Positions 10,318 to 20,147 of a DNA stretch of 27,649 nucleotides are shown here, one piece after another. Position numbers and translations under genes: made by a program. This DNA comes from Larix sibirica (taxonomy: Eukaryota; Streptophyta; Pinopsida; Pinales; Pinaceae): contig NWUY0300007589.1 of assembly GCA_004151065.3 (NCBI GenBank), positions 79,129 to 106,777 of the forward strand, read 5' to 3'. The stretch's first letter is position 1; each line of letters opens with the position of its first letter. The notes under the pieces are model-generated. The model saw nothing but the letters and a program-made list of their open reading frames with translations, searched no databases and was not told the DNA's origin.

Positions 10318-10514
10318 TTAGGTTTTTAATTTTTAATTTTGATTTTTTTTCATGTACAGAAGTCGAGGGACATCTGGGAGTCCTTGTTGCCCGAGGGACA
10401 CTGGGGACGTACCCAAAAATTCCCTGATTTGGAAGGGGACGTCCAAAAATTCCCCAAGTCCCCGATGGAGTCACCGACGATTTGGGGACGTTTCCGAAGA
10501 GTTCCAAAATCTCC
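10318..10514. repeat. GGGGAC-rich internal repeat, copy B
   Basis: Diverged partner of copy A, starting TTAGGTTTTTAATTTT and ending GAGTTCCAAAATCTCC. It is about 28 bp shorter, mainly in the T-rich leader. The N lies just before it, so the exact spacing is unknown. Confidence 0.75.
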
Positions 10515-10578
10515 GGAACGTGGAAATGCAGGGAACGGGTGAAATTTTTGGGGGGGGGACGGGTCCCGTGCAACATAG

Positions 10579-10586
10579 GCTGCAGG
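10579..10586. repeat. 8-bp target-site duplication, right
   Basis: GCTGCAGG, an exact copy of 9685-9692. Confidence 0.8.
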
Positions 10587-11403
10587 TCAAATGTAAACAT
10601 TATCAAGTCACTCGTTACCTTTAGACAAACGAATTTAAGTATCCTAATATACACTACCATCAAGGCACCTTCATTTGGAAGAGATGAAAATATTTACGCT
10701 ACTCTATATGCATATGCTTTTGGAATGGATTAGAGAAATTGTTCAAGTCTTGATTAATTAATGTCTTTATTTCAATTAATTTATTTTTCATGATGCATTT
10801 GTAGCTGGTTATGGAGGTTATGGAATATAGTATGTTTTTATTTTAATTAATTTATTTTTTATGATGTATTTATAGCTGGTTATGGAATATAGTATTGATT
10901 TATTTTTTTGTCTTACATGTGTTGTGTTTATAGTTCACGATTGTTTTACAATCTATTTTCCTAATTATTAAATTTATTATATTTATTACAATAAATGTTG
11001 CATATTTGATGAGTGATAGTTGAATATTTATGACATTAATGAAGTATATCGAAACATAATGTTTTTATTATTATGTAGTTTCTCTACCTATCTATTCTCT
11101 TGGCAATGCATTTTAGATAAATTTCTATCTTTCAATGATTGATTATGTCTGGGCTACGTTATGATAGCTATTGCGATAGCTTTTGTTGAACACATACATA
11201 AAATTGCATATGCAAGTCAACATGGGTTAGGATTAGTGATAAAGATCTTGGATTGACATTGTTAAAACCTATGTTGAAATCTCACGGAGGACATGTATGT
11301 GTGCCAACTTGTATTGATTTATTGCGACATTGAAGTTCACAACACCCTTGAATCTAACAAAATAATTTACAATTACCATATATAAATATTTTTTCCAAGG
11401 AAA
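10587..11403. other. AT-rich intergenic sequence
   Basis: No coding domain was recognised on either strand. It contains one obvious tandem duplication (10764-10895) and otherwise simple T-rich sequence. Confidence 0.5.
10764..10895. repeat. 71-bp period tandem duplication
   Basis: Two adjacent copies (about 10764-10834 and 10835-10895) share ATTAATTTATTTTT, ATGATG(C/T)ATTT and TAGCTGGTTATGG. The second copy lacks an internal GGTTATGGA duplication. Confidence 0.75.
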
Positions 11404-11580
11404 ACCTTGTGGGATCCTCCCTCGTCTTTGGAATATTTGGATGGAGGGAAACTCAACCCATAACCACAATAGCAATTAGTAATCTTGAGCCATTATTGGA
11501 TTTGACTGTGTGACCTACAACCTTCCTCTTGACAACATGCTTTAGGCAAATGGTTCAATATATTGATTGAGTTGACCCTT
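11404..11580. repeat. Diverged direct repeat, copy 1
   Basis: It starts ACCTTGTGGG and shares ordered blocks with 11906-12076: GATGGAGG, CCACAATA(G/A)C, TTGTAA-like then CTTGAG, ATTGGATTTG, CTGTGTGAC-like, GACAA-ATGC and ATGGTTCAA. This is a roughly 175-bp repeat with many substitutions. It is not recognised as a known element. Confidence 0.6.
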
Positions 11581-11905
11581 GATGCTTTTTAATTTGGAGG
11601 ACATGGGGAATGATTTTGATCCATTTATGTGTACATAGATTAGAGCCATCTATTCTTGTAGTAAGCTTCCCTTTAATTGTTAGAATTCAACAATAAGTCG
11701 AGTTCTCATTGATTTGGAACTCTGATCTATCTTTTGGCAATCTGAGTCAATTTAGAATTGAGTAAAACCCCTAAAGACATTGTTCCACCATCATTGGGCC
11801 TTAGATCACAGTAAAATTTGCTCATCTTTAAAAAAATTGTCAGATTCTTTGAAAATGTCTAGAAAGAGATTTTGTTTGCTACAAGATTACCCTGGTCCTA
11901 AGATT

Positions 11906-12076
11906 ACCTTGTGGGCACAACCATTTTGAAGTTTTTTGATGGAGGTCTGTTCCCTCGCTAGCCACAATAACGACTTGTAACCTTGAGGGACTCAATTGGA
12001 TTTGGATCTGTGACTTATGCCTTCTCCATGGACAATATGCATTCGGGGATGGTTCAACCAATTGAGTTCACACTCG
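11906..12076. repeat. Diverged direct repeat, copy 2
   Basis: Partner of 11404-11580 at an offset of about 500 bases. The pair could be a local tandem duplication or parts of an old LTR or satellite-like element. No open frame is shared by the two copies. Confidence 0.6.
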
Positions 12077-12365
12077 GGGCTAAAAATGTTTGGAAATATG
12101 TTATGCTTGGTCCACTTTATTGGGACATCATCCAAGTCAAGATTTTGTTCCACGATTTAAAATTGTAGGATTATATCCATTATTTTCCCCATGCATTTTT
12201 ATCAGATGGGCTTTAAAACCCCTCTGCTTTCTTGTTGAAAAAAACATCAATGAGATTTCAACCGAGATGGGAAAGCAAAAATCATCTCGCTTTCTAGTTG
12301 CACCACATGGTCATGTACATTAAAAATTGAAGAACATGGGAATGAGCATTGATATATGTGTATAT

Positions 12366-12426
12366 AAGGTAACCTAATTATAATACAATGACTAACGTTA
12401 AGGTAAACCCAATTATAATACAATGA
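12366..12426. repeat. Short tandem repeat, 34-bp period
   Basis: Two copies of AAGGTAA(C/A)C-(T/C)AATTATAATACAATGA lie at 12366-12391 and 12400-12426, separated by CTAACGTT. Confidence 0.8.
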
Positions 12427-13839
12427 TATAGTTTAGGTTGAGATAATTGTACTAAGCATAGATTTAGGTGAACATACAGCTATATAGTAATAGCTATACT
12501 GTGAACATAATAGTGTATATTAGGATAACTTGAAAAATATACTCTTAGTTATTAATTTTGTGTGTTGAATTATGCATACACACTTTTGTATTTGTGTTTT
12601 CACCTACAAAGAAGTGCTACATCCAATGGTTACCAAGTGAGGAATAGATAAAATTCATATTGATATATGATTGGGCTGCCAACAAAAAGAGTCATAAAAC
12701 ACAAACAACATATAAATCTAGGACATGATCCACTTCAATTTTTGCTAATTTTGAATTATTGATTAAAAAATTATGTTTGACTCAATTTTCCCTTCTCTCG
12801 AAGATATCAAGCTTTAGGAAGCTTCTTTCAAATCTAATATAAGTAGAGTATCTACCACCTTTCAAGAAGTGGCACATCATTTACACATCACCCTATTCAA
12901 CAATGATCATTGTGCATTCACTTATTCAAAGTTCCCTTGTGGTAAATGTACCAATCACTTTTTAAAAGGATCAAATTTTAGTGGAATATATAGCACTACC
13001 CTACACTCATGATTTGGTTTGGCAACAAAACCATTTGTTGGCTCGACTTGGAAAACTAGGGTCCATTTAGGTGTCCTACAAATATTGTAGTCTAGCATCG
13101 ACATAATCAATCCTTGAAACAAGGTCCTATCCAATGTGTTACCAAGAAGATGGATTGGTGGAAAATACTATAGAGTAGGCATAACATTGTGGTACAATTC
13201 CACCATTAAATTTCATATCTATTCAACTATCACTCAGGTCTACAACATTGATTCTAATATGAAAAGATTCATTCATTAATAAGGGAAGTAAATTCAAGAA
13301 ACACAACAGAAACATCATCCATGCAAATCATAAACCACATGTAGAACAAGACGTAGATCCATATTATATACCATAGCTAGCCACAAATACATGATCATGC
13401 TCAGAAGAGCACCGACTAGTTGCATCCATGGGTCACGAGAGACAAACATAACAACTACCCCACAAGAGCAACTAATGACCATCAATGAGAACTCATCTAA
13501 CCCACTATTAAGCCATCAACCAACACTTTTTCCTAGCCAATACAATGGCATTTAAAAAATTTCTCTTATAGGCATTTGGACATAATCAAAACACTATTCT
13601 AATTAAAATGGTTTCACAAATGTGTTGGTTATATAGGCATTTCAAAACAAACTCTTGGTTTTTTGGGGTTGTTTTTAATAGTTTAATCTCAATTTCCACA
13701 CTTTTTATCTACAAAATTATTTGACAAAATAGTCATTTGTCCAATATCATTTCGGGGGTAACCATAAATTCTATGTTAAAATTATAATACCTATGAATAA
13801 TGTATGTTAGCCTTTTTTGAATATAGGTATTTGGATTAG
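12427..13839. other. AT-rich sequence without recognisable gene
   Basis: Stops are frequent in all frames. A stretch at 13140-13260 vaguely resembles a Gypsy integrase (WYNST-like) but is too short and broken to call. No LTR matching the downstream copia 3' LTR is visible here, so that element appears to lack its 5' end. Confidence 0.45.
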
Positions 13840-13859
13840 CTTGTGTCAAGGAAGAAAAT

Positions 13860-14520
13860 TTGATCAACAACAAATGCGAAGACTAGGGCAAGTATGATGA
13901 GCGAAATAGAGAAGCAATAATGCTAATAAAGCTATCTCTGACTAATGAGATGCTTCCAAAAGCACATTGTAATGACACTATCAAGGATGCTTCATGCTGC
14001 AACCATTGGAAGCTCTTGGAAGCATGAAGTCTTAAAAGTTAGAGTGTTTCTCTCAAAAGCTATATTGTTTTCTCTTAAGATGAATGAAAATGAATTTTTA
14101 CATGAACATTTTGTAAAGATTAAAGATATTATAGAACAATTGAATTCCATTGGTTGAAGATGAAGGAGACAACATGGTGGTAATTACTCTTAAGAGTATT
14201 CTAGTCACATTTTTTTATTTATCAAAACACTTAATATCACAAATGCTAACAAAGATACGAAGTTTGATGAGATATGCACAAAGATTTTGTAGCAAGACAA
14301 GTGGAAAAATAAGTTTTTTAGTTAAACTATAGTAGCAAGTTCAAAACTAGCATTGATAGCAAACCTCAAGGGTGAGGGCAAGTTTACTTGAAAGAACAAT
14401 GGAAGAAGCAATCAAGGCAACATTGATGAATGATGTAATCAAAAGATTTCCAAAACAAGGTCATAAAAATAAGTTTTGTAGAAAGCAATTGTGGGATGAA
14501 AAACACAATTAGGGAGGCTT
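13860..14520 (+). pseudogene. copia-1 gag pseudogene
   Basis: This is the remnant of the capsid/nucleocapsid protein. Recognisable pieces are LSLTNEMLPK near 13940, LKMNENEFLHEHFVKIKDII at about 14078-14137, LNSIG, then DTKFDEIC-like sequence at about 14260. Frames change at least twice. The zinc knuckle is at about 14438-14479. It reads I-K-R-F-P-K-Q-G-H-K-N-K-F-C: both leading Cys positions of C-X2-C-X4-H-X4-C are replaced (Ile and Phe) while His and the last Cys remain. Assignment is by similarity to plant copia gag (UBN2-type). Confidence 0.7.
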
Positions 14521-14539
14521 TCATGGCTAAGCAAGCAGA

Positions 14540-15459
14540 TCATGGATAGTCATCTGTTTGGTATATTGATTATGGTGCATTAGCTCATTTCACCAATAGA
14601 TGTGATTGGTTCATTCACTATGATGATTATGTTTCATTTGTGGTTTTATTTGGTGAGAGGAGTTTAGAGTAGAATGCAAAGGATATAGATTACCTTGGGA
14701 GGCATGCAACTAGTCTTCCTTAATGTCTACTATGTGCTAGGAATGGAACATAAATCGCTTTTAGTAAGTCAAATTATGAGGTAAAGTCCCCACTTACATG
14801 TTATTTTTTGTGATCACAAATGCTACCTAGTTTACAAGTGTAGTAGGAAGACAGCTGCTCTTGGTATTGAAGATCGCATATTGTTCTGTTTAGTTGATAT
14901 AGATGAAGCTAATGAACATGCTCTACTAGCCAAGAGTCTTCAATAAACTAGATCACCTTGTCATCAAAGGTATCAACATTTGAATTTGCACTATCTTTCT
15001 CATTTGGCTAAAGAAAGGTTAGTGGATGATCTTCCAGAGATTCAACAAAAGCAACATGGAATTTGGGGATCTTATCAGGTGGAAAAGAAACAATGAGTTC
15101 CATTTGATGAAGGATGAGCTCAGAGAGCCAATGAGGTTGTGGGATTATGAAGTCAAAATCAATTTCCAATTCCCAGTACTTCTCATTTTTCGTAGATGAC
15201 TTCACTCAAAAAAATGTGGGTGTATTTTCCATAGTTAAAATTTGAAGTATTTACTGAGTTCCAACAATTTAAGCAATGGCGGAAAACAATCTAGGGGTTG
15301 CTTCATAATTCTCAAGTTTGAAATTGCCAGAGTTCTTGTTCACACAATTTGATAACTTTTATAATCAAGAGGGTATTTAGAGGCAGTACACCACACCCTA
15401 CACTCAATAACAAAATGAAGTGGTAGAGAGGTGTAACCACACTATTGTTGAGATGGAAC
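14540..15459 (+). pseudogene. copia-1 pol pseudogene, part 1: protease, GAG-pre-integrase, integrase core
   Basis: VWYIDYGALAHFTNRCDWF at 14556-14610 is the protease flap region. The active-site D-S/T-G reads D-Y-G (14568-14576), so protease would be dead. The GAG-pre-integrase motif (RYQHLNLHYLSHLAKERLVD) lies at about 14968-15028. A deleted or scrambled stretch follows, including loss of the first catalytic Asp region of integrase. VDDFTQKN is near 15193. PYTQ-QNEVVERCNHTIVEM at about 15394-15455 includes the integrase catalytic Glu at 15426-15428. The frame is then cut by the nested LTR after GAG ATG. Confidence 0.75.
15455..15459. repeat. Candidate 5-bp target duplication, left of nested LTR
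   Basis: GGAAC precedes TGTTAG; the right partner at 16377-16381 is TGTAC. Three of five bases agree, so it is degenerate. Its length is supported independently because removing the LTR plus 5 bp keeps the copia reading frame in register. Confidence 0.5.
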
Positions 15460-16376
15460 TGTTAGTTTTCTCACCCTAGGTCCGATCTACAATCTCAATA
15501 ATTTTCCCTCAACAATTAAATACATTCACCATTAACAGCTGAAAATGATAATTGCAAATACATTGGAATATAACTTATGCAGCGGAAATATAAACAGTAA
15601 ACAACCACATTTAAACACACATCTGACATAGGAGTTTTGGGCAATTCCCCTAGAAAAACATTGAAGGGAAAACTAGTCCAACTGAGAGAAATTTATTAAT
15701 GAGCCCACAAAAAAATTACAAGTACAACAACAATAAAACAACATTAAATGCAATTTAACTTTCTTGGGAAATTATGCCCAACTTCTTGGAAATTGTGCCC
15801 ATATTCTTGTATGGCCTGTACGGACTGTATGAACCTCCAAACAATAACATTACCTCAAAAAATGTGCCTAGAAATCTGCTGTACAGTGCCTTATTTGTGC
15901 CCAAATTCTATTGTACAATTCCTAGGAATTCATGGCCACTTCTAGCTGTATGACCTCTCGATTTTTGTGCCAGGAAATCAGTTGTACAACTTGCAATAAA
16001 TGTTGTACTTTTTCTTGGGTTGTGTGCCTCTTCTCTCCTTGAGAAATGTGCCCCTCTTCTCTCCTTGAGAAATGTGCCCCTCCTTGTTGCTCCTCTTCTT
16101 TTCATCAGCTCTCCAAAACTTCTCTTCACTCAATGTGTCTAAGCTTCCTCTAGATCTCTTTTTTATTGAATGAGAAATGACTTTGTCTCTTCATTTCCCG
16201 GTCGAAGGATGAGTCAAATTCACCAAATGAATTAAAAAATTATTTTCTCACTCAAAAATTAAATTCACTTTAACTTTATTTAATAAAGTTAATGCTAGGA
16301 AAAGTCACTTAGGTCCTTTCTACATGCCTATAGACCAAGCCTATGCAAAATACATCCTGACCTATAAAATCTAACA
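15460..16376. mobile_element. Nested solo LTR (917 bp) inside copia-1 integrase
   Basis: It begins TGTTAG and ends CTAACA, a 6-bp perfect inverted repeat with TG...CA termini typical of LTRs. It interrupts a copia integrase whose reading frame continues in phase on the other side. No gag/pol motifs and no primer-binding site are inside, so it looks like a solo LTR left by recombination. The interior repeats the word TGTGCCC and contains a 26-bp tandem duplication (16027-16078). Orientation cannot be decided. It does not match either copia LTR in this window beyond TGTTAG. Confidence 0.75.
16027..16078. repeat. 26-bp tandem duplication within the nested LTR
   Basis: CCTCTTCTCTCCTTGAGAAA followed by TGTGCC occurs at 16027-16052 and again at 16053-16078. 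Confidence 0.9.
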
Positions 16377-16381
16377 TGTAC

Positions 16382-18540
16382 TTTGTATGTTAGAAAACAA
16401 ATTTGTTTCTTATAGGTATTGGGATGAAGAAGTGCACACTATAGTGTATTTTCTTAATAGATCTCTGACAAAGGAAGTGCAAACGAAGACGAGAGGAACA
16501 ATGGTTAGACGAAAACTGCAAGCAAGTAATCTCAAAGTTTTTGATTCAGTTGTATATGCATGGGTCCATACAAAACAATGAACCAAAATAGATCCCAAAA
16601 GCAAGAAATTGATGCTCACATGCTACATCAACTCTCATAAAGCATATACGTTAGTCGATGTGGATACTGACAAAGTAAGCTTTAGTCAAGAAGTGGTTGA
16701 TGAGAATGTTGAGCTATTTTAGACAATTTTGGATCTAATTTTTTTGAGAATGAGGAATTTTTTATTGCCATCTCAGGTAGGATACTTGTGCAATCTCCAC
16801 TTGAAGGGGGAATAATTCTAAGGACGCGTCTTCGAAAACTCATAGTTATGAAATTGTTGTAGGTACTCCAAATCAACAAAATGATAGTGTTGATATGGAA
16901 GAGAGTATCCTAAGAAGAGACTAAAATGGAAGCACAACACCATTGGAGATGTTCAACTAGATGAGATGAGGGAAAAAGGAAGACCAAGAAGAGGCAAGAA
17001 ATATGATATAATCAATTATGCTTTGATGGATAACGTTTAGGGATTATATGAACCTTAAGAAAATGAAGACACCAAAGGAATACTAGAATGGATGAAGCCC
17101 TTGCAAGATGAACATGACTCAGATGAAAAATCAGATATGGTTTCTTACAGAGCTACTTCTAGGGAAGAAACCCATTGGTTGTAAATGAATGTATAAAGTT
17201 AAGTGAAAAGTAGATATGAGACTTGGCAACCAGAAGGAAAGACTGGTTGCAAAGGGATTCACACATAAATAAGTAATTGATTATGACGAGACCTTTTCTC
17301 CCACAACAAATATGAGCATGATCCATTTAGTTCTAGCCATGAAGGTGCAATTTGGATGGAAATTGCACTACATGGATGTGAAGAGTGCCTTCCTCAATGG
17401 AGATTTGGAGGAAGAAGTATACAAGTACTAACCATAGGGTTATTATGTTTTAGGGTAAGAACATCTAGTCCGTCGACTGAATAAAGATCTATATGGATTG
17501 TAGCATGGTACATTAAAGTTGGCTAGTATTTGGGTGAACAAGGGCTATAGTGGAGTTTTTAAGATCGCAATATTTATGTCAAAAACATTGGAGATGATGT
17601 AATTATTCTAGTAATATATGTAGATGACATCATCATCATAGGTAGCAATGCACTGACATTATCACATGTAAAATTCTATTTAGGTACATGTTTTGACATG
17701 ATTGACGTAGACATTTTACATTATTGCTTAGGTGTAGAAGCTTGACACGCATATAAACATATTTTTCTTTCGTGAATAGAGTATGCCAAAATTTTGTTAG
17801 GAAAGTTTAGGATGGTAGGTTGCAAAGCATAATCTACACCTATGGAGGAAGGATGAAACTTTCAACCAAGATTGATTTAACATGGTTAATGAATTAATCT
17901 ACTAAAAACTAGTGGAGAGATTTATCTATATTACAACCATGGGACTTGACTTGAGTTTTACAGTCAACTTCATCTCCCAATTCATGACCACTCCAAAGGT
18001 AGAGCATTAGAAATCACCAAAAGAGTGCTACGATATGTAAACTGAAGGTTAGATTTTGGAATTCTATATGGTAGACACAAATAACCTTGGTTGTGTTGTT
18101 ATACATGTTTAGATTGGGTAGGATCCGTGGATGGCATGGAATCTACATCAGGATATGTTTTTAGTCTTAGTACTGGAGCAATTACATGGATCGATAAAAA
18201 GCAACATGTCATCTCCCTTTCTTCAATTGAAGTAGAATATTGAGTAGAAGTGAATGGAACATGTGAATATGTTTGCCTCAGACAGATACTTGTAGATGTG
18301 AATATCCAACAAATTGAGTGTACCTTATTGTATTGTGATAATCAAAGAGTTATTAAGTTGGAAAATAATCCAATCTGGCTTGGGAGTACCAAACATATTG
18401 ATGCTCATTGTCACTTCATCTGATAACTTGTAGAATATGGAATGATTGAGATGCAAATATGTTCGATAGAGGATCAAATTGCAGACATTCTCACCAAGTC
18501 TTTGGGTCCGCAAAAAAATGTAAAATCTAGGGACACACAT
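16382..18540 (+). pseudogene. copia-1 pol pseudogene, part 2: integrase C-terminus, reverse transcriptase, RNase H
   Basis: The integrase end reads YWDEEVHTIVYFLNRSLTKE, then LKVFDSVVYAWV and DPKSKKLMLTCYINSHKAY. After a degraded linker, reverse transcriptase has ERLVAKGF (about 17236), IDYDETFSPT, MDVKSAFLNGDLEEEVY (catalytic Asp at 17375-17377), LVRRLNKDLYGL, and YVDDIIIIGSN with the catalytic Asp pair at 17623-17628. RNase H follows: STSGYVFSLSTGAITW (about 18147), KKQHVISLSS, LLYCDNQRVIKL, STKHIDAHCHFI and DQIADILTKSLGPQK, ending near 18515. In-frame stops (for example after TH at about 17261, and around 17430) and frameshifts abound. The identification as Ty1/copia is secure from domain order (integrase before reverse transcriptase) and motifs. 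Confidence 0.85.
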
Positions 18541-18564
18541 GGTGGTTTTTCTAGATTGACTATT

Positions 18565-18573
18565 AAGGGAGGG
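18565..18573 (+). promoter_or_regulatory. Polypurine tract of copia-1
   Basis: AAGGGAGGG sits immediately before the TG of the 3' LTR, the expected site for plus-strand priming. Confidence 0.75.
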
Positions 18574-19105
18574 TGTTAGAATGTAAAGGTCATCTTGCTA
18601 TAGACTTAGGCATATTGATACAATCAGTTGGTGAATTTAGGTTACTTTATGTTTAATTATTTTATTAAACTGCACTCAAGTCACTTTAGGGTTCATGCAA
18701 TTAGGGTTTGAACAGTTAGGGTTTTTTTCATCTCATTATTATAAAAATAAGATTGTTCTCTTCATTTATAATACATAAGAACCGTTTTCTCTCTTTGTGT
18801 TATTGGTTTCTATGTGTGTTTGGTTTTCATAATAAGCTATGGCCATAGCCTAGAGCATCAAGTGATGATTTAAATCTATTTTCTTTTGAGGAAAGTTGTT
18901 GATTTATTGAATTTGCAGGGTTGGGATTCTTTGGATTCACATTTTGGAATAATTTTTTGAGGGACCCAATTTTTTGATCTCTCTTGGGTTTAATTGCTTT
19001 CATTTACCACCCGTCGAATTCTTAATAAGATTTCCCTTTGCTAAACTATTAGAATTACTAACTAGAGTTTTAGATTGGTCTTGATTATCAAATCATCTGT
19101 TATCA
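18574..19105 (+). repeat. 3' LTR of copia-1 (right end uncertain)
   Basis: It starts TGTTAGAATG after the polypurine tract. A TATA-like TATTATAAAAATA lies at about 18736-18748, followed by a C/T-rich stretch. I place the end at TGTTATCA (19105) only because it is a CA dinucleotide at a reasonable LTR length. No second copy exists in the window to confirm it. Confidence 0.55.
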
Positions 19106-20147
19106 CCCAAATCTCGTATACGTACGACATTTCAGTCATTATTGCAGAAGGACATCATCAACATACAACATGTAGCTCATTAACATCATTCTCATCAAAT
19201 TCAAAATGAGAATTGAACCCTAGAATGATGAAGGTCCATCGTTTTGTAAAAATGTGCGACTATTGTCTATATTCAAGTGTGGATTTGCACGACTAAAGTC
19301 TCGAAACCCATGCGGTTGTACCAGCGGATGGACCGTTAACTTTCTGCTGAGCCTATATATGACCGATATGGAACTAAGCGTGGAGGAAAAGGTGATGTGA
19401 TTGCATATATTAATAACTCACAAGTAAAAAACGCTTGTCAAATCATTGCATGAAGATTCACGCATAAATATACCAAGGGAGAATACACCTTGGACACTAT
19501 CTCAGTCGCGAAATTCTGCGTCCAAGGCATCCAATTGAATTGGTGCAAGTATTTGATGGAGGAATTATTTAAGCATGTGAAGATGCACATAAATCTGGTG
19601 AATATTTCATTTTTGGGTATTTGCTCGTAGCATTCACCATGTGGAAGTGGTAGCCATCAAAGGGTCGTGAGTTTCCACCATCGACATATTTTCAGGCTGA
19701 AGAACATCAGTTCGATCCATGGAATACCCACAAGGACGCCACCAACATCCTCAATCAGACTCCACCTAACCAATCCCTCCTCTACTCCCCTCCCACAAAC
19801 AATAGAATCCCTCTCCGACAACACCCTACTCCCCTCCCACAAACAATAGAATCCCTCTCCGACAACACCATGATCCCAGCTAAAGTCATGAAATATGCCA
19901 TTACCCTCCTCATTGGCACAAAGTGCCCTCACGTCATAGAAAAACCTTCCCTTACTAACAAAATCCTTATTGTCCTAACTCCCCACTATGAGCTCCTATC
20001 TTAGGCTGCACAAATGTAGTCAACCCCTTCATCCACCTCCCATCCCCTCCTCATCAGCCAAACCCTTGGGTGTATCCAAGAAACTCTTGACTCATTTAAG
20101 GGTCTAGAAAAGAAGAGCACTATCATTGACATTGTAAACGATCCCCC
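19106..20147 (+). other. Decayed reading frame of unknown, probably retroelement, origin
   Basis: Plus-strand frames show readable protein-like stretches, notably ISVAKFCVQGIQLNWCKYLM with EELFKHVKMH after it (about 19494-19590), and later FPPSTYFQAEEHQFDPWNTH and a Pro/Ser-rich segment. Stops and frame changes separate them. They resemble the uncharacterised gag-like proteins common in plant transposon debris, but I cannot name a family. It is followed by an LTR-like start at 20148. Confidence 0.3.
19782..19869. repeat. Perfect 44-bp tandem duplication
   Basis: The unit starting CTACTCCCCTCCCACAAACA and ending CCGACAACACC occurs at 19782-19825 and again at 19826-19869 with no difference. 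The perfect match stands out against the decayed surroundings. Confidence 0.95.

Larger units (their letters stand above)
9693..10578. mobile_element. Non-autonomous hAT-like DNA transposon (886 bp, GGGGAC-rich)
   Basis: The ends are an 11-bp perfect terminal inverted repeat: CTATGTTGCAC at 9693-9703 and its complement GTGCAACATAG at 10568-10578. Both are flanked by the same 8-bp direct repeat GCTGCAGG. The similarity continues a few bases inward as GG. The interior has no transposase motif. It is made of G-rich GGGGAC/GTCCCC runs near both ends and in two tandem segments, joined by AT-rich spacers, with an N at 10316. The hAT assignment rests on the 8-bp duplication; the termini do not begin with the CAGGG/TAGGG common in hAT elements, so another superfamily with 8-9 bp duplications remains possible. 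Confidence 0.7.
13840..19105 (+). mobile_element. Degenerate Ty1/copia retrotransposon (copia-1), 5'-truncated
   Basis: Remnants occur in Ty1/copia order: gag, protease, integrase, reverse transcriptase and RNase H. An RNase H tail, a polypurine tract (18565-18573) and a 3' LTR beginning TGTTAGAATG at 18574 follow. No 5' LTR or primer-binding site was found near 13840. Many stops and frameshifts and a nested solo LTR (15460-16376) show it is long dead. The left boundary and LTR end are approximate. Confidence 0.85.

Noticed and set aside
10235-10663. 142-codon minus-strand open frame
   Set aside because: It is produced by the low-complexity GGGGAC repeats, spans the N, and shows no domain.
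13140-13260. Weak resemblance to a Gypsy integrase segment (WYNST-like)
   Set aside because: Only a dozen residues match, the frame is broken at once, and no neighbouring Gypsy domain is visible.
19657-19932. 91-codon minus-strand open frame
   Set aside because: Gly/Glu/Val-rich shadow of the C-rich tandem repeat; the plus strand has the more protein-like signal.
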